Of a stretch of DNA of 64,000 bases, positions 24,920-36,452 are shown one piece after another. The notes below the pieces were generated by a model that did not search any database, had not been told where the DNA came from, and saw only the letters and a list, made by a program, of their open reading frames with translations. The DNA comes from Ciona savignyi. Its lineage: Eukaryota; Chordata; Ascidiacea; Phlebobranchia; Cionidae. A program made the translations under genes and the position numbers. The stretch covers positions 209,230-273,229 of the forward strand of contig CH003407.1 of NCBI GenBank assembly GCA_000149265.1, in the 5' to 3' direction. Every line of letters begins with the position of its first letter. Positions within the stretch are counted from its first letter, which is position 1.

Positions 24920-27900
24920 TTAGGCAATCTTCTGTGCCGCAATTTTCTTTATCACAACTTCCAATAAAAACTTTTCCAGTTTTTCGGTTGAGAGGTCAGA
25001 TGTTTCAGGGTCGTCGTGCAAACCGAATAGTAGTTTTCTAGAATAGGATAAGATAAAACGATAAATGGGAAAACCAAGGGGGGTTAACACACGGGCAATC
25101 GCGATCAGATCAGCCTTGCGCCACCGTCGGGGTTACCGGAGCTATTGTAGTGTGGTATGTATATGATAGACACTTTCCTTCAATTTGGTAGAACTCATTG
25201 TCCGAAAAAGTGCCTTGCCCAAGGACACAGCCGACTAGCTAGCGACCAGTTTGGCACCTGCAACCTTTCGATTGAAAGGCGACGCCATAAACCGGCCGAA
25301 AATACAAATAGACAAAACAAATAAGGAAGAATATTTTCCCACTGATGCATGAGAGAATTGTTAGACAATAGTCCTCGGTTAGATGCCATATAGTTCCGCT
25401 CAGTATACACAAATACATTATACAGCCCATTCGGTTAAGTATGTCGCCTTTTAATTGAAAGGTTGCAGGTGCGAAACTGGTCGCTAGCTAGTCGGTTGTG
25501 TCCTTGGGCAAGGCACTTTACGGACATTGCCTAAACCCAGCGAACTAATGGGTTCTACCAAATTGAATAAATGTGTGAATCATACACAACACACTGCAAT
25601 AGCTCCGGTAACCCGACGATGGGCGCGAAGTAATCTGACGATTGCACGTGTGTTAACTCCTTTTGTTTTTCCATCCACGCGGATAAACATAAATATCCTA
25701 TTCTATCCATTCTAACGTAGGTCGATAGGATATTCATGTTTAATCTCGTGAATAGGAAACTGTTTATTCTCGTAAATGGGTTAACCACCACAATATTTGT
25801 AACAGACATGTTAACAACACGCTACTTGATTCAACTGGCAGAAAGGTTTGATTTATCCAGTTTGCTATTTACGCTTGCAAAAATGTGAACAGGCCATTTT
25901 CCTTTTTGTTTCTGCAAGCATAAACTACTTTTATAAAACCCAAATTATACCAATCCAAATTGTTATCCGTGCTCTATGAAAGAAGTGTTCGCTGGCCCAT
26001 TAGTGACTTAAATGAAATTCCTGTAAGCACGTAATGACCTTACTTGTACAAATTAGTATAAGCTGGCGGTGAGTTGTCTAAAATTCGTTCCAATTTTTCG
26101 TACAATCTCTTTATAATGTTGAGGCGCCGGTTTCGGTTGACTTTAACAGCGAAGGTAAATCTGCCGCCAAAAAACGACGAAGATGGCGGGATGGGCTGAG
26201 TGCTCGATATTGTCTAAGGACAAAGAAGTAGTCTTGACGTGGATATGGTGTTGTTATACGAGACATACTGAATCGAGTTGTAACACCTCTAACATAGGCT
26301 GTATAAATTATATTTCTTTTTGAGACTTTTTTGAGAAAATAGTACAATTTTTCACAATTAATCAGAAATGCTGCTCTGGTGGTCTCTAACATTCCTTGGA
26401 TTTATTCATGTCTCTCCCGATGCAGTTCCTTATGGATGGTATCATGACTATCAGAAGTTGCTCTAACGACATATACCTATGTTTATAGTTATATTGACAT
26501 TAAAACCTACTTTATATAGACACATGGCATGAGTATGTGTCTTGCTAATTCAATATAGTTTAAAATTTATCATGTAGTTGTTTATACACTGTTCACGGGA
26601 AAAATAACGTTAAACAGATTTGAAAAAAAAAAGAATTTTCACACTAATAATGATTATACATAAAATCAAAACTTTTTAGTAGTAAACTTGTAGTAAAAGG
26701 TATTCAGTGACGATTAGTTATGTATTATTTTGTAGTGTTTCTAGTAAAAGTGTGTTTGTTGATGATATTATCGACTTACTTCGAAATACAGCAAGTCGTC
26801 CAAACTTCGGAGCGACTGCGGCAATAGATTCGAACATATCACCACCAGGTCCTATATAACCATGGACGCCGTCGTCTTCTCTGTTCACCACCCAATTCGT
26901 TTCTCCGTAGTTTTCAGGAGTCGCACCTTCGCTCAGGTAAAGCAGAAGGGTGAATTCAACCTTTCAGAAAAATATTAGTTTCAGTGAGTTAACAACGCAA
27001 AATTTTGTCTTTTCCCCAAGGCATAATAGATAGCATTTGTGAATAAGGGATATAGAGAAACTATAGGTGGAACTAATGATAAATCAAAGGGGAGTGTAGC
27101 TTATACGAAGTCCGTTTTCTGGTGAAATTTGGTGAATGACGTGATAGCACCCACACTGAAGAAATTAAGATATAACAAGATATATAGGTTGGAGATATGT
27201 AAGATAAAGGTTTAAAAAACCTTTACTAGAGTTATTACAGCGTCCCATATAAGATTAAGTTTGCAACACTATACCAAAAATGCAGGTGCTGATGGTAACT
27301 TTCAACCGGACGCTTTAGTTTAGTTTATTTTAGTTTATTTTGTATCTCCTTCGTTACAATAAAGAAGAATAAAACAATTATTTTAAATTAAAGAGACATG
27401 ATAAAACGGCAAAACTATAGTAGTTAAAACACGTCAGTGGATAGACCCATTACAAATAAAACAATTATTTTAAATTAAGGAGACAGGATAAAATGCAAAA
27501 CTCTAGTAGTTAAAACACGTCAGTGGATAGACCCATTACAAATTAAGGAAAAAAACGAAAAAAAAACGCTTTGGCGTGTAACCAGCTAAACCGTCAAGAC
27601 ACGCACATAAACACACAAACCGACAGGACAACCGCATCTTTGCTCGATAAATATTAGTTTCTGTACCTCGTGAGGGGACGAGTCCGGGTGAATCCTTGTA
27701 TGATCGGAAGGCCGCAGGTAGTTGATAGCTACATCGTATGGAAGCCATTCACTTTCGTTTGAGACGAACTTTAGAACTCCTTGCAGTCTGGGCCACATTG
27801 CAGTCTTGACAAAACGATCGACCTGTTGTTGCAAAAGTGTTGTAAAAATAGCAAATAGCTTCTTCCCTTATCCTAATAAATTACTGCTTGTTTTTAGACG

Positions 27901-30505
27901 TGTTCTAATAAGGACTGTCGCTTTGCCGTTTTTTTCCATTTCCCAATTTTGTTTTAATATTTCGGATTTATGTTTTCATCGTGGAAACAAAAAATAAACT
28001 AAACTTAACAGTTATATATAGCAGATATGGTTTAAGACGCGAGTTTAGGTAAGTAGGCCAAGATTTGTGCAATCCTGTTTGTAGCTGGGTGCCTCTAAAT
28101 ACTACAGAATCGCTTGGAGCGCTTGGATCACTTAGATTGCTATGAAAAGTAATTCTAACCCAATCTCAAACAGTAATCTCAACCCCAGAACTAACTTTAA
28201 CCCCAACCCTAACATTAATATCATGGCTTTTGTAATTACGAAGTATAATAAGCGATCCAAGCGATCCAAGCGATTCAAGCGATTCAAGCGATCCTGTAGT
28301 ATTTAGAGGTATTGTTAAAAACTACTTGATCATTGGCTGATTAGGTCGAAATATGCAGGAATCCGGCAAAAATACTAGAGAGTGTCAACCACGTGTTTAA
28401 CCACCACCATTCGTAAAACACATGTTGTATGCCATATATTCATGCTATACAGGGTCCCTAACCACATTTTGTATTTTATACACTGAGTATGTAGTTTGTT
28501 TCTGCAAGCATAAACGCATGGGTCCCATAGTTATCAAACCAAACTTCTTCTCCATGTGTAGATAAAAAAAGAACAATCGTGTTAGATTTACGAACATTTC
28601 ACCACAAATGTTTTAAATAAAAGCTTTCTTTTAAGCGTTTTTCGTGGTTTCAGGGAATTACTGGGTTTATTAGATAAGTTTCTACTGGGTTTAGTACGTA
28701 CGTTTCTGTTTTTACCTATGTGGATTATGTTGTATAACAATTCTTAATGTTTTATTCTGATTAGTCAATATCTTGTCTGATTTGTCAACTCCTTGTTGAA
28801 GATGTTTGTACGATATGGCATGCCTGTCACAATCATAATTCAGGAAAATATCTGCGTTTTTAAAGGAAATACCCTAATAAATGATTTTTTAATTGGAACA
28901 GAGTGTTTAAATGTCTAACATTTTACCAAATCTGATTCAAATTGGAGCTGCCGTTTAAGCGATATGCAAAAATACCGTTTTGGTTATTAACGTCTCAGGG
29001 GAATTCCTCTAGATATATTAGCCAAAATTTTGGTTTCTGCATATCTAGGCCATGTTGTCTAACAAATAAAAAAGTTGGATTGAGCATACCTTTTTTTCTT
29101 CTTGTAGATGTCAGGGCGACATGACATGCCTGTCACAATCATAATTGGACAACAAAAGCTTATATTTAGGGTATTTCCCTAGGTAATTTTTTTATTTCTT
29201 TTAAGTGTTAAATCAGTTACTAATGCACTTACATTTTATCAAATTTGATTCAAACTGGATTTACAGTTCAAGAGCTATGCGCAAAAAAACCCATGTTTTT
29301 AGAAAAAAATATTGTTTTGGTTTTTAACGTCTCAGGGAAATCCCCCTGGATATATTACCCAAAATTTTAGTTTTTTTCAAATCTAGGCCATGTTGTCTAA
29401 CAAATGACAAAGTTTTATTGCAATTCCATTACTCCTTCTGATAGATGTCGGTGCTACAACCCATGCCTGTCACAATCATGATTTTGGAAAACAAAATCTT
29501 ATTTTTAGGGTATTTCCCTGGGTAATTTTTTTAATTCTTTCAAGGGATATATCAATGGTTAATGCACTTACAGTTTACTAAATCTAATTGAAATTGGAGT
29601 AGCCGTTCAAGCGCTATGCCTAAAAAAGGTAATTTTTTTAAAAAAGATACCGTTTTGGTTTTTCACCTCCAAGGGGAATTCCCCTGGGTATATGCCCCAA
29701 AATTTTGGTTTATGCATATCTAGACCATGTTGTCTAACAAATGACAAAGTTGTTTTGCCATTCCATTACTCCTTCTGGTAGGTGTCGTTGACACAAGCCA
29801 TGCCTGTCACAATCATGATTTAAAAACAAAATCTTATTTTAGGGTATTTCCCTAGGTAATTTTTTAAATTCTTTTAAGTGGTATATCAGTGGCTAATGCA
29901 CTTACAGTTTACCAAATCTAATTGAAATTGGAGTAGCCGTTCAAGCGCTATGCCTAAAAAAGGTAATTTTTTTAAAAAAAGATACACGTTTTGGTTTTTC
30001 ACCTCCAAGGGGAATTCCCCTGGGTATATGCCCCCAAAATTTCGGTTTATGCACATCTAGACCATGTTGTCTAATAAATGACTAAGTTGTATTGCCATTC
30101 CATTACTCCTTCTGGTAGGTGTCGTTGCCACAAGCCATGCCTGTCACAATCATGATTTGAAAACAAAATCTTATTTTTAGGGTATTTCCCTGGGTAATTT
30201 TTTTAATTCTTTTAAGTGGTATATCAGTGGGTAATGCACTTACAGTTTACCAAATTTAATTGAAATTGGAGTAGTTGTTCAAGCGCTATGCCCAAGAAAG
30301 CTATTTTTTTAAAAAAAAAGATACCGTTTTGGTTTTTCACCTCCCAGGGGAATTCCTCTCAGTATATTCCGCAAAATTTTGATCCGTGCACATTTAGACC
30401 ATGTGATTTAACACACGACAAAGTTTTATTGGGATTCCATTACCCTTTTGGTAGATGTCGTTGCCACAAGCCATGCCTGTCAAGCGTTTGGCGAAAAAAA
30501 AAAAG

Positions 30506-30536
<31 letters not shown>

Positions 30537-33500
30537 CGGACAAAAACAATATGTGTCCCATTTTTCCAAATGGGACCCATAATAACTGGTGAAAGAAACA
30601 TGTTAGTTTGGTTTGGTGACTCTACATGTGCAAGAATTTTACACGAATATATGTGATTAAGTTGGTCGATGGTGACCATGAGCAAGGCACTTAACGGAGA
30701 TCGTCTGTGGACCCAGTTGATTAATGGGTTGTACTCAAACTAAAACCTAAATTATACACAACACATTGTAAGCTGCGATAGTCGACGGTGGCGCGAGGTA
30801 ATCTGATAACTGTCTGTTTAAAAGCGCTCTTTTCCCATTAATAACCCTTCCCAATTACTATTTTTGAACTTAACATGGGCGATCAGTTTGATATAATTCA
30901 GTTCCTTCCTTACGAAACTGTATACCTACAATATAGGTTGTCAAATAGATCAATTACCAAAGCAAAAAATAGAAAAAGAATAGCAAGCCATATGTCGTAA
31001 TTATAATGAACATTGCCATCATTACAAGGCAGATCAAACGCAATACAAATACTTGAGCGGTACCACAGTGAACTTACAAGAAACATGTTTAGCCAAGGAA
31101 CATTGTCGACCTCTTCCTGCAACCCTCTATCCCATCCAGCAGGACCCCCACCAGTGCGAAGTAATTCTCGCTTCCAAGCTTGCAACTCGCTTGGAGTGAA
31201 CAAACCATCGAAGACATAGATCGGTCTGCGTGTTAGATATAACCATATAACCAAAAAGAGTAACCTAACATGATTTTCCGAAATTATTTTACTAGATCTT
31301 AGAGAGTAGGGGTCGGCAACCTGCGGCTCTTTCATTCTTCTGATACAGGTCTTATTGATTTTAATTCTCTACTGTAGCGAGCTCTTAATAAGTTTATACA
31401 TATGATACAACTGATATAATTTGTGTAAACATATTGATAATTTGATAAAACTGACCTGTCTTTGGTTTCATCATACCACGTTCTTGTGAGACAACGTTCA
31501 TACGGTATCGTTCGATTGGCATCTACGTTGGTGAAGACAAAGTTCGGCGACATCGATTCATCATTCATGTCAGTTGCCGATGTTTCGGTGACTATTTCTG
31601 TAAAATAACAATTGTTTCTTTGGGTGACATTTTATTGACAAAATTGCTGTATGCTGTACTGACGCGTAGAGAGCTTTTTATATATTAAAATGGAACTCTC
31701 TATCCTGTCAAAAACCATAAACTTTGTAGTATTTTTGCAGCTAATAAAAGGTGTCACGAAGAACGAAATATACTCATCTGAACTAGCAAAAACTGTTCGG
31801 GTATATAGGCTGTCAGTTTAACCTAACCTTGGACGTCGGTAAGATTGGTGTTCAACCACAAGGTTAGTTTTTCGATTCCGGTGAAATGATTGACGCTAGG
31901 ACCACGGAACAATGCTACGTGACACGACGGCCACAAGACAGCGCGCATAGGAAGCGGATGGACGGAGGCTGTTATTTCCAAGCGATCTTGGTCGCTGGTG
32001 TTTCGGTTGCGCATCTCGCTGTAGAATGAGACCTGGACAAAAAATTGGGATATTTGGTAAAATAGAACTGTTGAGAAAGTGATTTAATATGAAATATTGT
32101 CGCATTTATTCCATAATGAAATGAGAATTATCATTTACAAGGACAGGTTGCTCATATTTGATAGCCGTTTGTATAGCTGCAACAGTCATTATAACACTAG
32201 TTATCGGTAAATTCTGTTTCTGACTTTTATGAGTTTTAAATTCCGGGATATCATCAAACCACGATGGTGTGACGTGTGATCGAATGGATAACTCGGCCAA
32301 CACAAATTCTACTCAAAAACTTTCTGCCGAAGAGTCAATTAGTGATTCGAAACCTTAATATGAACTCTTAGTGATTCGAAACCTAAAATATGAACTCTTA
32401 CCTGGCCATAGCTGTTATGTCTCCATTCCTTATGCAGAAATATTGAGAGAAAGTAGCGATCCTTTCTGCAGTGAACACTTGTGCTCGGTGCTACTGGGTC
32501 CATGGAATTAGTGGAATCACGAACCGCATTCTCCAGTCGGATCTATTAAGATGGCGTATACCCAATTAAAACAGCTATGCGCGGCAGGATGTAAGGTGGT
32601 AACCTCCCTTCGTTATTGTTTTTTAAACGGGTGTTTTTCTGGGTAACAATGGTGGTGATTCCCCAATGTTTGTTTAGTTGAAAGCAACATGTGCTCGGCT
32701 GCGCGCCGGTGTTCTCGTTTAGCTGTAAAGTTTTGTAATCGTGGAGCAGTGCTTTATGAAATAAAGGTGTTGATTGTGCATCTGCTAGCTGTTATGTTGG
32801 GAAAAAGTTGCCGATGTACGAGGGGGTATGGGCTCAAAATTTTTAAATAAAATGTTGGTGGGTTTTGAGTTAAGGTTGCAGATCCAAGCTTCAATTTTAA
32901 ATTGTGGACAAATCTAAGACTTCCTATGTGAGGATTTTGAGTGACAGCCGTTTTTGTGAGGTCAGTTTTGCATTGGAGAGCTTTTTTTTAGTTTATTCAT
33001 TTTTTGCCCCAGTTTTTAAAAATGGCAAACGAATATAATCACGATACAGGAACGGGAAAATACGGCAAAACGAACAGTCGTTAGAACACGTCAGTAAAAA
33101 AAGGATATAAATTAATGAATATAGCGGACGCGGCCGCCAAACCTAGGTAAATGAACAATATTTAGCAATCAAATTTTAATTAAGACTAAACGATTTAGAG
33201 CCCTGAAGAAGAGTGTGCGGTAAAGCGCGACCAGGGAGAATAATTAGTTGAACGCTTTCTTAAGCTATGACTTAGAATAGTTTGGTGGCTAACCAATTAA
33301 TTTTGATTTAACAACGTTTTACGCGGTCAGAAAGCAATCAAATTTAAAGTAATGAACAATCTACTTCAGTCGCAATATAACCAAGTCGTGCTGTGTAGAA
33401 GTATATTGCTTTGTAGTATACGGTACTATAGGATAAACTTGTTTTATACTTGGATACAATAAAATCCATAACATGGGTAAACATCAAAACACGAACTGGT

Positions 33501-35574
33501 TTGCTATAAGCTACGTAAGCATCGAATGCAAAAAACGGGTAGTTACGTCTATCAATCCTACCGGTCTTTCTAGCAATGCTTCAACAGCTGGTTGTATTCG
33601 TTGCCAAGCAGTACTTGTTTTGAATTCTTCCACGTCTAAATCTTTCATCCACGGCGGAGTCGTTGCCCTTCGCTCATTGCCAACCATCAAATTACTATGG
33701 TTCTGCGAACAATATAAAGCATTTGGAAACTTTGATTTGATATTTGGTGAAATTGCATTTGCACCAATGTAATCAAATACACACAGACACGTGCATTTTT
33801 TGAATAGATTGTACAGTTTTAGCAATTTCCTTGGTTCAAAAAATTCTGAAATCTCTATAAAGACTGGATATGGATATATTGCTGAAACCTTCAGAAGTCT
33901 AGAACTAGCTTATAAAATGGTTAATATTGCTCACCTGATACGCGAAAGTAAACAATTTAAATTTTTCGTTATGATCACTAATCAGTATCTCATCGGTTTG
34001 GTCCCCGGTAATGATATTATCCAGCACCCATGCGCTCAGTCCGTTTCCAATGTCAAGTACCTTATGACTAACGGCAGCATCTTTAGCTGAAACCGCTTCG
34101 CTAAAAACCTGTTTTTGAAAAACAAATCGACCGTTTATCGCTACCTTTGTACTGGGGAATCATAGATGCAATATAGGATAGAATATTCATGTTTATTCTC
34201 GTGAATGGGAAAACTAAGGGGGTTAAAACACGGGCAATCGTCAAATCATCTCGTGCCCACCGTCGGGTTACCGGAGCTATTACAGTGTATAATGTGTGAG
34301 TGGAAAGTTGCTTGGTAAAACCCATAAATCCACTGTATTCATGCAATGTCCGTTAAATTCCTTGCCCAAGAACACAACCGACTAGCTGGCGACTAGTTTT
34401 GAATCTACCACCATTCGGCTAAAAGGCGACGCACTAACCCACCTATCAAATCAGTAGGAACATCAACTATGTCGTCTGGCATTGGTGCAACTGGGGTAAA
34501 ACTTAAAGGAGGGAAACTGCACACTAAAATTAAAGCATTAGAGTTAGTTTTAAACATGGGGTTAGGTTTATAGGGTGAGTTATGGAGTTGAGATTAGTGT
34601 TTAGGGAAAGGGTCAAATTAATTTGCATAGGTTCGGTGAGCAGTTTCTTTCCTTCCCGCGTTTTCTCCCTTTAGCGTTGCCCGTGTAACTGTATAGCTAG
34701 TTCTACTAAGTTCCAACTACCGCATTGGTAAGCTGATCAATTTCATTCGCTGGATCCAAAGGAAACGGTTGTATTGCTTCCCACTGTGAACGTGCGCGCT
34801 CGCATGATTCTTACAGTAAATGCATAATGGCCAACTATAACCGATGTACCATACAGTTGCCTACCAATGGTGTTAAAATGGCCTTGGACATCTATACCGT
34901 CAAGTACAGTTACCAAAGCTAATACGTTCGATTGTCATTCTTGTTGCTTTAAAAAATTAAATAAATTCTTTCAAAACCAACAGTTTTTCCTACAAGTTTA
35001 GTTTATTTTTTGCTCCTTTATTACTTTACACAACAATGGCAAAATTATTTTAAGTAAAGGGGGCATGATAAAACGGCAAAACTACAGTACTTAACACACG
35101 TCAGTTAATACCCACAGTATAGCTGCAAAATAATGACGTGGCCGTTAAACCTTACATTAACCAAATGAAAAGGAAATTGCGATTGAAAAAATAAAATCAA
35201 TCGTCAGTTATACATAACTCTGTAGTGCATTTCAAAGAGAACTCTGTCGTACATGTCAATTGTTGTACCATACGGTATTAAATTTCATTTTATTAAATTT
35301 TGATCGCTCGTGTGACCAAATGGTTAACTCCACCGGGTTATACACCGATATACAAAACTGAAAAGTATTATCAACGAGGCCATCAAAGGTTCAAAACTAA
35401 GACCGGTAAACAAATATTTTAAATACGAATTAAGCTTTATAAAAAAACAACTGTACACTGACTGAGTTCTAAGGTCTTATTCACACCAGATCAAAAACAA
35501 TCTGTAAACTTTAACTCTTTACTCACCTGGACCACCAACACAGTTAATACAGCCGCTTGAGTAGCAAACATCAT
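24920..35574 (-). CDS. Secreted tandem-domain 2OG-Fe(II) oxygenase-like protein, copy B (apparent frameshift)
   Basis: Eleven exons in gene order: 35527-35574, 33935-34108, 33562-33702, 32402-32542, 31828-32032, 31456-31597, 31078-31225, 27667-27822, 26780-26960, 26044-26213, 24920-25037. Signal peptide exon MMFATQAAVLTVLVVQ. Every exon matches copy C in phase, and six of the eleven (exons 3, 4, 5, 6, 7, 8 and 9 included with small exceptions) match it in exact length. Domain 1 again has SMDP where H-x-D is expected; domain 2 has RIHPDS. Exon 10 is 170 nt against 169 in copy C: one extra G after the codons for EHSAHP shifts the frame and brings a stop about 14 codons later, which removes the 2-oxoglutarate-binding GGR strand and the tail. 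Downstream exon 11 is open and intact in the original frame (about 540 residues if continuous), so either the gene broke recently or the base is a sequence error. Confidence 0.82.
25040..25298 (-). mobile_element. tRNA-like SINE forming the exon 11 acceptor tract of copy B
   Basis: The SINE lies in the same orientation as copy B, and its tail (CTTATCCTATTCTAG read on the minus strand) runs directly into the acceptor of exon 11 at 25037. The pentamer tail therefore supplies the polypyrimidine tract. Confidence 0.8.
25428..25715 (+). mobile_element. tRNA-like SINE, full length
   Basis: Head AAGTATGTCGCCTTTTAATT, GGTTGCAGGTGCGAAACTGG, body, and ATCCTATTCTATCC tail. In copy B intron 10, inverted relative to the copy at 25040-25298. 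A minus tail fragment follows at 25722-25780. Confidence 0.85.
26044..26213 (-). pseudogene. Copy B exon 10 with a 1-base insertion
   Basis: Aligned to copy C exon 10 (37334-37502), the plus strand reads GATGGCGGGATGGGC here and GATGGCGGATGGGC there. The extra G falls just after the distal iron-ligand histidine (SAHP). Copy A agrees with copy C in frame. The change lies in a GGG run, so base-calling error is possible. Confidence 0.7.
27310..27545. repeat. Interspersed repeat with GGCAAAAC / CACGTCAGT core
   Basis: Contains GATAAAACGGCAAAACTATA followed by AAAACACGTCAGTGG, and a second partial copy 70 bp on. Related segments occur at about 32990-33115, 34995-35160 and 36240-36325. Family not recognised. 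Confidence 0.55.
28092..28309. mobile_element. Small inverted-repeat element with AAGCGATCC ends
   Basis: Ends CCTCTAAATACTACAG and CTGTAGTATTTAGAGG are perfect 16-bp inverted repeats. They are followed inward by copies of the 9-mer AAGCGATYC, single on one side and five on the other. The core (CAGTAATCTCAACCCCAGAA) resembles the GGGAAACTGC-end family. No target duplication recognised. Confidence 0.7.
28374..30585 (+). mobile_element. Composite repeat element with ~335-bp tandem units (copy B intron 7)
   Basis: Same boundaries as 19882-21644: ACTAGAGAGTGTCAACCACG at the start, CAAATGGGACCCATAATAA at the end. About five units (spacings roughly 314, 340, 334 and 338 bp) and a longer A/G-rich stretch at 30493-30540. 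Inserted antisense to copy B, whereas the other copy is sense to copy A, and in a different intron. Confidence 0.75.
30662..30860 (+). mobile_element. tRNA-like SINE, decayed
   Basis: GAGCAAGGCACTTAACGGAG, ATTAATGGGTTGTACTC and GACGGTGGCGCGAGGTAATC identify the body; head and tail are worn. In copy B intron 7. Confidence 0.65.
31308..31405 (+). mobile_element. hAT-type MITE (GGTCGGCAACC family), left fragment
   Basis: TAGGGGTCGGCAACCTGCGG, CTCTTTCATTCTTCTGATAC, CTACTGTAGCGAGCTCTTAA. Truncated about 50 bases before copy B exon 6 (31456). This copy best preserves the 5' terminus. Confidence 0.75.
32575..32990. repeat. Unnamed interspersed repeat, copy 1
   Basis: Shares GGTAACAATGGTGGTGATTC, CCCCAATGTTTGT, GTGGAGCAGTGCTTT, TCAATTTTAAATTGTG and GTGAGGTCAGTTTTGCATTG with copies at 36728-37130, 38005-38265 (partial) and 45478-45690 (partial). 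No coding potential and no clear termini. In copy B intron 3. Confidence 0.6.
34170..34468 (-). mobile_element. tRNA-like SINE, full length
   Basis: From AGGATAGAATATTCATG to GCGACGCACTAACCCACCTA then TCAAATCAG, in copy B intron 1, about 60 bases upstream of the exon 2 acceptor in gene orientation. Confidence 0.82.
34499..34693. mobile_element. GGGAAACTGC-end TIR element
   Basis: Ends AAAGGAGGGAAACTGCACAC and GTGAGCAGTTTCTTTCCTTC are imperfect inverted repeats; core GAGTTAGTTTTAAACATGGG. Non-autonomous. Target duplication not resolved. In copy B intron 1. Confidence 0.65.
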
Positions 35575-35659
35575 TGGCCAATACTTAATCTTTACAAGTG
35601 CAATAAAAAGATGCCTGTCTAGTCACATATATAAATCATTAGATGCGTGAAGACAATTT

Positions 35660-35706
35660 GTATTGCCGTTTCCTACGATTCCTTTGAATTTCCTCGTAAC
35701 AAATTT
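35660..35706 (-). promoter_or_regulatory. Upstream block conserved between copies B and C
   Basis: About 90-130 bp upstream of the copy B start codon, the minus strand reads GAGGAAATTCAAAGGAATCG. Copy C has AAGGAAATTTAAAGGATAT at a comparable distance (45029-45076). Surrounding bases also align. Possible shared promoter element with GGAA cores; function inferred only from conservation. Confidence 0.45.
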
Positions 35707-36424
35707 CTAAGTACAGTAATGGAGTAAGTTTCAATACGTAGGCCTACGCCGAGTCCCGTCAAATTACTATAGATCCACATGGAAGAAATTGTAACATCTT
35801 CAAAGCCAGATAACTCTACTTGATTTTAATAATAATAGAATACCACTTTAGAAAACAGTAGGCCTAGTACTATGTAAAAATATGTAGGCGCCCCATATTC
35901 ATCTTTAATCGATTTCCGGGAAATCCCTGAAAACTTTTCCCTTTTTCACCGATCCACGTTTCGAACCCATAATGGGCTCGTGACTACAACCGTTTTTGGC
36001 TAGGAGTCGGTATATGTATCGGTCGGGTTAACCATCCGGCCACACGACCGTATTTCCTAAGAAACTTTTTTTTTACCGAGCCAAGTTTTAAACCGAAGAT
36101 AGGCTAGTAACTGGGACCGTTTTTGTATAGGGGTGTGTATATGTATCGGTCGCGTTGGTTGCTACTACGTATATGGATAAGCAGTGGTAACTTTAGGATA
36201 AATCATTAAAATTCCCGACAGACTATAACGTGCAAAAAGTTGACAAAAATGTCGACGATATTCTTATAGCAAATGGGAAGCGGGGAAATGCGGCAAAACG
36301 ACAGTTGTGACAACATGCTTTTTGCATTCTTATTAAAAAGAACGTGTAAATGCTGGTCTAATAACACTTATCTTGCTGTGTTATTGTAATTAATTACGGG
36401 CGGAATGATTGTTCATCGTTTAAA

Positions 36425-36430
36425 TTTATT
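36425..36430 (-). terminator. Polyadenylation signal of copy C
   Basis: AATAAA on the minus strand about 23 nt past the copy C stop codon. Confidence 0.6.
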
Positions 36431-36452
36431 TTTTAAACTGTGAAAACCAATA

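Larger units (their letters stand above)
35575..36452. other. Intergenic region between copies B and C
   Basis: 0.88 kb. Holds the presumed copy B promoter, two pieces of the second tRNA-like short repeat (35945-36057 and 36063-36160), and the copy C 3' end with AATAAA at 36425-36430 (minus). Confidence 0.65.

Noticed and set aside
30288-30656. 122-codon frame with a poly-lysine run
   Set aside because: It is produced by the A-rich end of the composite repeat element.
24920-35574. Calling the whole of copy B a pseudogene
   Set aside because: Only one base in eleven exons disrupts it and splice sites are intact, so sequence error cannot be excluded.
35945-36057. Possible tRNA-Ser/Leu gene (GGCCGAATGGTTAACGCGACC with a GGTTCGAAAC-like box)
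   Set aside because: No acceptor stem or anticodon arm pairs convincingly, and the same sequence recurs many times as a short interspersed repeat.
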